Assembly (NCBI GenBank): GCA_016649625.1 | Contig: JAENXI010000081.1 | Coordinates: 1 to 5,083, forward strand | Source of the DNA: Candidatus Bathyarchaeota archaeon | GTDB taxonomy: Archaea > Thermoproteota > Bathyarchaeia > Bathyarchaeales > Bathycorpusculaceae | Direction: 5' to 3' | Length of the DNA: 5,083 nt | In this document: positions 1 to 4,423 of the stretch, piece after piece | Numbering within the stretch: position 1 is the first letter of the stretch | Layout of the letters: the number at the start of each line of letters is the position of its first letter | Position numbers and translations under genes: made by a program | Notes under the pieces: model-generated | What the model was told of the DNA's origin: nothing | Seen by the model: the letters and a program-made list of their open reading frames with translations, nothing else | Database searches by the model: none

Positions 1-434
1 GCTATGCAGTGGTGTTTTTGATTGTTGGTTTTTTAGCTGTTGCTTCAACTGGTTTGCTCATTGAAGATCAAAGTTCTTCTGTGAATGGAACACTACAAAC
101 CCTAAATATTGAAGCCTACGAAGACTTTGAGGCAACTTTGAATTGTTCAATGATCGATTTTGGGTCTCTAAGTCCAGGAAAATCTTCAAACCAAACTGTT
201 TACATAAAAAATATTGGATCAGAGGTTGTTTTTTTGTCGATGAATGTTCAAAGTTGGGAGCCCTCTGACGCGGAGGCTTTTTTGGTTTTGTCTTGGAATA
301 GAGATGATCACATTTTGAATCCGGGTGAGTCAATTGGAGCTACTTTTATCTTGGATGTGGATGAGAATGTTTTTGGCTTTTCTGATTTTAGCTTCAACAT
401 AACAATTGTTGGCAATCAAATTGAAGAAATCTAA
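1..434 (+). CDS. Exported Ig-like (beta-sandwich) protein, 5' end outside the window
   Basis: The frame is open to the left edge, reading Tyr-Ala before the first possible start (GTG at 9), so the true start probably lies just upstream. The visible part begins with a hydrophobic segment (FLIVGFLAVASTGLLI) that looks like the end of a signal peptide or an N-terminal anchor. About 120 extracellular residues follow, with the signature of a beta-sandwich: IDFGSLSPGKSSNQTVYIKN, then a hydrophobic strand, a W-x-P turn, LNPGES and a final FSFNITIVG strand. I know this arrangement from small exported proteins that are common, often in several copies, in Bathyarchaeia and some methanogens; their function is not established. 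Several N-x-S/T sites (for example NGT, NCS, NQT, NIT) could be glycosylated. It ends with TAA. Exported location is fairly sure; any adhesion or surface-layer role is a guess. Confidence 0.8.
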   Translation, partial: YAVVFLIVGFLAVASTGLLIEDQSSSVNGTLQTLNIEAYEDFEATLNCSMIDFGSLSPGKSSNQTVYIKNIGSEVVFLSMNVQSWEPSDAEAFLVLSWNRDDHILNPGESIGATFILDVDENVFGFSDFSFNITIVGNQIEEI

Positions 435-460
435 AAGAAAATAGTGTTCTTTGTATCAGA

Positions 461-477
461 TTTTGTTTTAGTTTTTT
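461..477 (+). terminator. T-run transcription end for the Ig-like gene
   Basis: About 27 bases after the stop codon the plus strand carries interrupted T-runs (TTTTGTTTTAGTTTTTT), and more T-rich sequence follows to about 490. Archaeal RNA polymerase stops at oligo-T tracts without needing a hairpin, and no stable hairpin precedes this one. The rest of 435-575 shows no gene and no recognisable element. Confidence 0.35.
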
Positions 478-575
478 GGAGTTTATTTTTGTTCAGACCT
501 CACCCATATTGTGTATTACGATATTTGAGATTATTTTATTAAGGCAAACCAAAGTTAAGGGATAAAGGATTAAAA

Positions 576-689
576 ATGAAGCTCCATTGGTATGAAAAAA
601 AGCAAAAGTCATGTCAAACAGAGTTTATTTCTGAGGGTGAATTCCACTTTGTTAAAAAAATTGGAACAGCTGTGGAAGATAAAAAATAA
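576..689 (+). CDS. Possible 37-residue small protein, doubtful
   Basis: An ATG at 576 opens 37 codons to TAA at 687-689. The predicted peptide is short and highly charged, begins MKLHWYEKKQ and ends VKKIGTAVEDKK, and has no membrane segment. A purine-rich AAAGGAT lies about seven bases before the ATG and could be a weak ribosome-binding site. I do not recognise the peptide. Against it, its last third lies antisense to the decayed tail of the DUF998 pseudogene, its length is within chance expectation at this base composition, and no clear promoter precedes it. Conservation in related genomes would be needed to believe it. Confidence 0.2.
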   Translation: MKLHWYEKKQKSCQTEFISEGEFHFVKKIGTAVEDKK

Positions 690-933
690 TTTTGCAGCAT
701 TTCCAATTATTTGAGTTTTTGGGTAAGTATTTTTTAATCCCATAAGAAAAGATGAGGTTTAGTAGTCCACCAATAAAAACTGTTGAATTGAAAATTAAAG
801 TTACCTAACCTACGTCAAGATCGCTTAGAGCGTTTTGTTGCCAGCTAAACCATGGTGATAACAAAGTTGCCATTAAGATTAGAAGAGTGATAAGAGTTGA
901 TCCTAAAATTCCGCTGATTGCAGCTATTTTCAT
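652..933 (-). pseudogene. Decayed DUF998-family membrane protein gene
   Basis: Read on the minus strand from ATG at 933, the frame gives a hydrophobic helix (residues about 5-25) followed by SPWFSWQQNALSDLDVG. That is the hallmark of the first extracellular loop of DUF998 multi-pass membrane proteins, which usually read NALSDLG. A TAG stop falls at codon 43 (805-807). The same frame then continues in family-like fashion with LIFNS, a second helix (FIGGLLNLIFSYGI) and KKYLP, and ends at TAA (652-654). Near 705-710 the similarity appears to slip into another frame (IGNAAKLFFIFHS), which suggests an indel as well. Family members are about 190-220 residues, so at least half the protein is missing, and no further match is visible down to 435. 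No good ribosome-binding site precedes the ATG. I call it a pseudogene; TAG readthrough alone would not restore a full protein. Confidence 0.7.
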
Positions 934-1064
934 GATTTTAATATTTTTTTGTGATTGCTTAATCAATGCTGCTTGCCCCTGGAGAGGTTATGCGGGGTTT
1001 CAATATAATAGTTAATCTTATGATGTGGGTATTGTTTGTGTTTTGAGCAGTGAGTTTTTTTTGC

Positions 1065-1076
1065 TTTAATAAATAG
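1065..1076 (+). promoter_or_regulatory. Possible TATA element for lemA-htpX
   Basis: The A+T-rich string TTTAATAAATAG lies about 46-57 bases before the lemA start. That would put transcription initiation near 1096-1103 and give a short leader that includes the ribosome-binding site. Two other candidates exist: TTATATAG (1079-1086), which seems too close, and AATATAATAG (1002-1011), which would give a leader near 85 bases. The choice is uncertain. Apart from these, 934-1109 holds nothing I can identify. Confidence 0.3.
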
Positions 1077-1109
1077 GATTATATAGTTTGTTGGCTAAAT
1101 CGGTGTTAT

Positions 1110-1116
1110 GGAGGTT
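1110..1116 (+). promoter_or_regulatory. Strong Shine-Dalgarno site fixing the TTG start of lemA
   Basis: GGAGGTT lies five bases before TTG at 1122 and is a near-perfect match to the anti-Shine-Dalgarno end of archaeal 16S rRNA. It decides the lemA start, because there is no ATG or GTG start in a comparable position. Confidence 0.8.
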
Positions 1117-1121
1117 ATTTT

Positions 1122-1679
1122 TTGAGTTTGGTTGGATGGTTGGTTGGCGGTCTGGTAGGAATAGTTGTTTTGGCTGTTGTTGTTTTGTTTGTTTACTATT
1201 ACAATCGAATAAGAATTCTGTTCAATCGGATTGAAGAGGCTTGGGCTCAGATTGATGTTCAATTAAAGAAGCGATATGATCTGGTTCCCAATCTGGTGGA
1301 GACTGTAAAAGGTTACGCTAAGCACGAGAAAGAAATTTTTGAAAAGGTATCCGAGGCTAGGGCGGGAATGATTAGTGGTAGCAGGGAAGATCGAATTAAA
1401 TCTTCTAATCAGTTGACCAGTACTTTGAAGACTTTGTTTGCTGTTGCAGAGAATTACCCGGTTCTTAAGGCGGGTGATAACTTTAAGCTGCTTCAAGAGC
1501 AACTTGAGGGTATTGAAAACAAGATTGCTTATTCTCGTCAATACTATAATAGTTCAGTTTTAAGCTACAATAATGTTATCACGACAATTCCGGGTACTTG
1601 GTTTGCGGGTGGAAGAGCTAAACATGCTTTCTTGACGGTTCCTGAGGAAGAGCGCAGCGCTGTTAAAGTGAAGTTCTAA
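1122..1679 (+). CDS. lemA: LemA family membrane protein
   Basis: The 185-residue length is typical of LemA. One membrane helix at about residues 5-27 has a short N-terminal tail, followed by a helical soluble domain. The family signature is clear: YNRIRILFNRIEEAWAQIDV followed by QLKKRYDLVPNLVETVKGYAKHE (about 28-69). A second block, YPVLKA through ENKIAYSRQYYNSSVLSYNN (about 112-151), is followed by the usual proline-containing turn (IPGTWFAG) and an acidic-basic tail ending VKVKF. The function of LemA is not firmly known; in bacteria and archaea it is often next to HtpX or TPM-domain proteins and is linked to envelope stress. The start is TTG, chosen for the GGAGGT site before it. Its TAA stop overlaps the ATG of htpX by one base (TAATG), so the two are very likely co-transcribed and translationally coupled, giving matched amounts. 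Confidence 0.95.
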   Translation: MSLVGWLVGGLVGIVVLAVVVLFVYYYNRIRILFNRIEEAWAQIDVQLKKRYDLVPNLVETVKGYAKHEKEIFEKVSEARAGMISGSREDRIKSSNQLTSTLKTLFAVAENYPVLKAGDNFKLLQEQLEGIENKIAYSRQYYNSSVLSYNNVITTIPGTWFAGGRAKHAFLTVPEEERSAVKVKF

Positions 1680-2575
1680 TGGTTCAGACCAGTTTTAGTG
1701 ACGAAATAGCGAAAAACAAGCGGTTCTCAATTCTTTTAGTTATTGCTGTTTCGTTGATTCTCTTTTTTTTGGTTTTTTTCATAATATTTTTTTTGGTTCC
1801 CGAGTTGGTTGTTGTTGCTTTGCCTTTGTCTATGGCGTTGATTGTTGTGTATACTTATAGTTCGTATAGGTTTGGTGATAGTGTGGTTCTTTCGGCTACT
1901 AACGCAAAACTTGCATCGGGAAATGAATATCAATATTTGCGAGATACTGTTGAGGGTTTAAGTATGGCATCTGGGATCCCACCGCCAAAAGTTTACGTGA
2001 TAAAAAGTGAGGATTTGAATGCTTTCGCAACTGGACGAGATCCAAAAAATGCAAGTATTGCAGTCACCACAGGACTTGTTAGTTCTTTAAATAGGCAAGA
2101 ACTTGAGGGTGTTATTGCTCATGAGATTTCTCATGTTAAGAATCGGGATATTTTGTTTATGACTTTGGTTGCAGTTTTAGTTGGTTTGGCTGCTATTGTT
2201 AGTCATTTGATTTTGAGGTCTTTGTGGTTTGGGGGAAGAAGAGATAATCGAGACAGAGGAGGGCTTATGGTGATTTTGATTATTGTAGGTGTTATTTTAG
2301 CTATTTTTGCACCTATTGTAGTGCGGTTGGTACAGTTTGCGGTTTCTCGAAAACGCGAGTTTTTAGCTGATGCTTCGGGTGTGAGTGTCACTCGTTACCC
2401 TGAGGGATTGGCTTCTGCTCTTGAAAAGATTGGTGGATTAAATAGAGGAAAAATGAAGGTGAGTGAAGCGGTTAGTCACTTGTTTTTTGTTGATCCTAAA
2501 AAAAGCTCGTTGGATAGTATTTTTGCTACTCATCCACCAATAAAAGAAAGAATAAGAAGACTAAGAGCAATGTAA
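1679..2575 (+). CDS. htpX: HtpX-type M48 membrane zinc metalloprotease
   Basis: This 298-residue protein has the usual HtpX length and order. Two N-terminal membrane helices lie at about 17-40 and 42-60. The conserved NAFATGRDP motif is at 114-122. The zinc-binding HEISH is at 148-152 (H148 and H152 ligands, E149 catalytic), followed by KNRD. Further hydrophobic segments are at about 158-180 and 195-222, separated by a very polar loop (GGRRDNRDRGG). The third zinc ligand is E227 in REFLAD, and the family C-terminus THPPIKERI is at 284-292. All catalytic residues are present, so it should be active. HtpX degrades damaged or misassembled membrane proteins with its active site on the cytoplasmic side. 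Translation probably depends on lemA, since the start overlaps its stop and no separate ribosome-binding site is obvious. Many archaea carry this pair; direct interaction of the two proteins is inferred. Confidence 0.97.
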   Translation: MVQTSFSDEIAKNKRFSILLVIAVSLILFFLVFFIIFFLVPELVVVALPLSMALIVVYTYSSYRFGDSVVLSATNAKLASGNEYQYLRDTVEGLSMASGIPPPKVYVIKSEDLNAFATGRDPKNASIAVTTGLVSSLNRQELEGVIAHEISHVKNRDILFMTLVAVLVGLAAIVSHLILRSLWFGGRRDNRDRGGLMVILIIVGVILAIFAPIVVRLVQFAVSRKREFLADASGVSVTRYPEGLASALEKIGGLNRGKMKVSEAVSHLFFVDPKKSSLDSIFATHPPIKERIRRLRAM

Positions 2576-2588
2576 TTTTTAGTCTTTT
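2557..2588 (+). terminator. Hairpin across the htpX stop codon
   Basis: AAGACTAA (2557-2564) pairs perfectly with TTAGTCTT (2579-2586) over 8 base pairs, enclosing a 14-base loop that contains the TAA stop. T-runs flank and end the right arm (2576-2580 and 2585-2588). This may end the lemA-htpX transcript or protect its 3' end. The stem is A+T-rich, so support is moderate. From here to 2720 I see no gene. Confidence 0.4.
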
Positions 2589-2721
2589 GCTGCTAAAAAA
2601 ATCTGCAAATATCTTGGAAGAAAAAAGGTATGTTGATAGTTCAATTATTCAATTTCCGGTTTGAAGAGCTTGAATTTTTTTATACTTTTTTGTATGGCTG
2701 ACCATTAAGGGTTTTATTGAA

Positions 2722-2732
2722 AAACTATAATG
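2722..2732 (+). promoter_or_regulatory. Archaeal-type TATA element before the structured RNA
   Basis: AAACTATAATG is nearly identical to the elements before the genes at 3024 and 3907. The A-run ahead of CTATAAT fits a TFB-recognition element joined to a TATA box. Initiation about 22-27 bases downstream would fall at about 2752-2757, essentially at the left edge of the folded element. Confidence 0.5.
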
Positions 2733-2747
2733 CTTAGTTGAATATGT

Positions 2748-2924
2748 CAATAAAGTAGAAAAGCGACTCCAACAATATTTGTTTGCTTTCACTTAATGGA
2801 TTTGTCTGTAAGGCACGTATAAAACCCATTGATAGTACATCTCATTGTGAGATAGCCAAAGTTTGACTTTGATGGGTAGCGTGGCCAGGCAAAGGTGAAA
2901 GCACCTTTTTTCTACTTTTTATTG
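2748..2924 (+). ncRNA. Candidate structured non-coding RNA, no known family recognised
   Basis: No convincing ORF crosses this stretch, but every helix I can find nests inside the next. P1 pairs 2748-2762 (CAATAAAGTAGAAAA) with 2908-2924 over 15 base pairs with a two-base bulge (2919-2920). A small hairpin forms at 2771-2783 (AACAA/TTGTT). P2 pairs 2785-2794 with 2893-2902 (10 pairs, one G-U). P3 pairs 2812-2818 with 2879-2886 (one bulged G). P4 pairs ACCCAT at 2824-2829 with ATGGGT at 2872-2877. Inside is a three-way junction with two perfect 6-pair hairpins, P5 (2839-2853) and P6 (2857-2871), both closed by a TTG triloop; P6 abuts P4 with no linker. That is about 55 pairs in 177 bases. A promoter-like element lies just upstream, and the downstream gene has its own, so a leader or riboswitch is less likely than a stand-alone RNA. 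It matches none of the tRNA, 5S, SRP, RNase P or common riboswitch consensuses I know. A folded miniature transposable element is the main alternative. The fold was found by eye. Confidence 0.55.
2891..2911 (+). terminator. Hairpin and U-run at the end of the RNA candidate
   Basis: AAAGGTG (2891-2897) and CACCTTT (2902-2908) form a 7-pair stem with a four-base AAAG loop, followed directly by T's to 2911. It resembles an intrinsic terminator on the plus strand. The left arm and loop are also used by helix P2 of the larger fold, so the two structures exclude each other. Confidence 0.55.
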
Positions 2925-2958
2925 GAGTTAAATTGTGGGTTTGTTTGTTAATAACGAA

Positions 2959-2969
2959 AAACTATTATG
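2959..2969 (+). promoter_or_regulatory. Archaeal-type TATA element for the HExxH protein gene
   Basis: AAACTATTATG differs by one base from the element at 2722-2732. Initiation about 25 bases downstream would fall near 2993, giving a leader of about 30 bases before the TTG start at 3024. It lies after the RNA candidate's terminator, so the two units look independent. Confidence 0.45.
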
Positions 2970-3023
2970 TGAAAAACACCAAAAAAGAAGCTATAGAGTT
3001 ATTTTGCTTAGGGTTGGTGGATA

Positions 3024-3731
3024 TTGAGTAAGACTCCTGCGCATCATAAGCTTCCTTGGATTGCTGCTGCTATAAAAAGATCAAAAGCAATAAAAAAAAC
3101 CACTAAACCACTTAGTGTTAGTGTTGGTGATCGTTTTTCTTTGAGGGTTGGAATTGTGGTTTTTGGGACTCCGTCTTATTTTAGTTTGGATGGGGCTATT
3201 TCTGAGTTTACAGAATTTGTTGAGCAAAACAGTAAATTTGTGTTGGATATTGTGTTTAACAAGTATTCGCTTTTGGCTTTGGATGAGTATCACGTAATGC
3301 CAGGAATGGGAGGTTGCAAGTTTGTTGATCCTAAATATGTTCACCCTGAAACTCGTGCGAGACTACCAGATGATGTTGAGGTTCAGATAATGCTTTTTGA
3401 TATTCAAAGCACAAAGGTTTGTTATGGAGGTCTTGCCTATCAAAAGTCGCATTACACTAAAAATGCTCCATTTATTGGGATTCCTTTTGGTGATTCAATT
3501 AAGTTTTGGGGTGTGGAACCAAATTGGAAGACTAAAGTTGCGACAACTCTGGTTCATGAGTTCTATCATGCTCTAACATATATTTTTAGAGTTAATGGAA
3601 TTAAATTGCCAAATCCTGATAAAGCAAACCTTTATGGTTTTAATGCGGAAGATGATCCTGGCTGGGTAAAATTTGATAAATTTATTTATCAAAAAATTAC
3701 AGATGAGATGTATTTGGCTCTAACTCAATGA
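3024..3731 (+). CDS. Uncharacterised protein with HExxH metallopeptidase motif
   Basis: I do not recognise the family of this 235-residue protein. It has no signal peptide or membrane helix; the N-terminal 30 residues are strongly basic (KRSKAIKKTTK), followed by a domain of alternating strands (FSLRVGIVVFG, VQIMLFDI). The clearest motif is TTLVHEFYHAL, with HEFYH at 178-182, the zinc-binding and catalytic helix of many metallopeptidases. The third ligand is not obvious: there is no metzincin HExxHxxGxxH, and acidic residues in FNAEDDPGW (about 206-214) are candidates, as in gluzincins. A family relation to M48 is not visible. The start is TTG at 3024, the first possible start after an in-frame TAG at 3009-3011. 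The GGTGGAT before it ends only one base from the start, a poor ribosome-site spacing. It stands alone, with its own TATA-like element. Peptidase activity is inferred from the motif only. Confidence 0.75.
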   Translation: MSKTPAHHKLPWIAAAIKRSKAIKKTTKPLSVSVGDRFSLRVGIVVFGTPSYFSLDGAISEFTEFVEQNSKFVLDIVFNKYSLLALDEYHVMPGMGGCKFVDPKYVHPETRARLPDDVEVQIMLFDIQSTKVCYGGLAYQKSHYTKNAPFIGIPFGDSIKFWGVEPNWKTKVATTLVHEFYHALTYIFRVNGIKLPNPDKANLYGFNAEDDPGWVKFDKFIYQKITDEMYLALTQ

Positions 3732-3749
3732 TCTTTGTTGTTTGACTCG

Positions 3750-3757
3750 TTTTTTTT
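3750..3757 (+). terminator. T8 tract after the HExxH protein gene
   Basis: An uninterrupted run of eight T's begins 18 bases after the TGA stop. An oligo-T tract of this length is enough for archaeal RNA polymerase to terminate. No hairpin precedes it. Confidence 0.5.
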
Positions 3758-3856
3758 GGTTATTTGTTTATTTCGATTTAGATGAAGAGGAAATAAAATT
3801 TGAGCAAAAACAAAACCTCATAATAGAAATTTCTTTAATATTGTTTTCAGATTCAT

Positions 3857-3867
3857 AAACTATAATC
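3857..3867 (+). promoter_or_regulatory. Archaeal-type TATA element for the small membrane protein gene
   Basis: AAACTATAATC shares the first ten bases with the element at 2722-2732. Predicted initiation near 3890 leaves a leader of only about 15 bases before ATG 3907, which fits the lack of a good ribosome-binding site. Confidence 0.5.
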
Positions 3868-3906
3868 ATTAGAATAATTCTAAACTAGACATCATGGCGA
3901 GTCTAA

Positions 3907-4176
3907 ATGAATAATTGGAGGGCATTTGGATATATTTTTTTTGGATGCGGCTCGGTTTTGTTCATTTTTGCGCTTGGCACCTTTTTTAGGTTGATATCTG
4001 TGATTTCCCAAACACCCTACCTTTCTCAAGAACTAATCTCAACTTCCCTAGTTGTGATTGCCCCATATTTGTTTCTTGGAACCCTTTGGTATTTGATTGG
4101 TGGTGCAGGATATTACGTGGGACGAGAAAAAACAGTAACATTAGTATCTTCAAAAAAATTAGATGAGACGATATAG
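3907..4176 (+). CDS. Small two-helix membrane protein of unknown function
   Basis: This 89-residue protein has two predicted membrane helices, at about residues 6-31 (rich in F, G, L and I) and about 46-69. The loop between them (SQTPYLSQELIST) is polar. After the second helix comes GGAGYYVGREKTVTLVSSKK, and the positive charges suggest that the C-terminal tail is cytoplasmic. I do not recognise a named family. The start is ATG 3907; a nearby ATG at 3894 leads only to a seven-codon frame. It ends with TAG at 4174-4176, and the same frame stays open for 80 more codons that resemble part of an ATP-grasp enzyme. I read these as two genes, because the membrane protein looks complete and the follow-on piece has a plausible broken start of its own at 4178. 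Confidence 0.65.
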   Translation: MNNWRAFGYIFFGCGSVLFIFALGTFFRLISVISQTPYLSQELISTSLVVIAPYLFLGTLWYLIGGAGYYVGREKTVTLVSSKKLDETI

Positions 4177-4419
4177 AATGGGATACAAAAATTAAAACAA
4201 AAAAATCCAATTCTTATTGTAGGTGGAAATCTTGGTTTTAAGATTGCTAACAAATTTGGAAGACAGGGAATTTGCGCTTACTTATTAACTGATAGTAAAA
4301 GTGATATTGCTTTAAAAAGCAGATACTGGAAGAAAAGAATTTTAGTTCCCAGGCCTTTGGGTCCGCAATTATTAAAAAAAGTTTTGGGAGAGATTCATGA
4401 CATATTAGTTTTAGGTTAA
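4177..4419 (+). pseudogene. N-terminal fragment of an ATP-grasp-type ligase gene, start codon lost
   Basis: From about 4207 the frame reads PILIVGGNLGFKIANKFG, then GICAYLLTD and a SRYWKKRILVPRP block. This is the pattern of the nucleotide-fold N-terminal domain of ATP-grasp carboxylate-amine ligases related to D-aspartate ligase and carbamoyl-phosphate-synthase-like enzymes (typically G-G-x-x-G-x-x-x-A, then SRYCK...VPxP). The frame ends at TAA (4417-4419) after about 70 homologous residues, so the ATP-binding and catalytic domains are absent. It has no in-frame ATG, GTG or TTG before the conserved part. The ATG at 4178 is out of frame, but one extra A in the A-run at 4185-4189 would join it to the fragment as MGYKKLKQKNP. 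A one-base deletion, real or from sequencing, is therefore the simplest explanation. The fragment stops four bases before the converging stop codon of the next gene, suggesting a rearrangement junction nearby. Confidence 0.55.
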
Positions 4420-4423
4420 TATG

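Noticed and set aside
966..1046. A 26-codon plus-strand ORF starting MLLAPGEVMRGF and ending in a hydrophobic stretch.
   Set aside because: It has no ribosome-binding site or recognisable similarity, and its length is expected by chance; it also contains an A+T-rich candidate promoter.
1263..1541. A minus-strand frame inside lemA.
   Set aside because: It lies wholly antisense to a strongly supported gene, with no motif or ribosome-binding site.
2675..2796. A plus-strand frame with protein-like runs (WLTIKGFIEKL, a TAA stop, then VEYVNKVEKRLQQYL) that might be another gene remnant.
   Set aside because: It has no start codon, is interrupted by TAA, matches no family I know, and overlaps the promoter and left arm of the structured RNA, which explains the sequence better.
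2812..2886. A tRNA or 5S rRNA reading of the three-way junction.
   Set aside because: There is no T-loop (GGTTCRANYCC), no 7-base anticodon loop, and none of the 5S conserved blocks; the hairpins have 3-base loops.
3759..3853. A short open plus-strand frame (FDLDEEEIKFEQKQNLIIEIS) between the HExxH gene and the next promoter.
   Set aside because: About 30 codons with no suitable start or ribosome-binding site, directly after a T8 terminator; likely chance.
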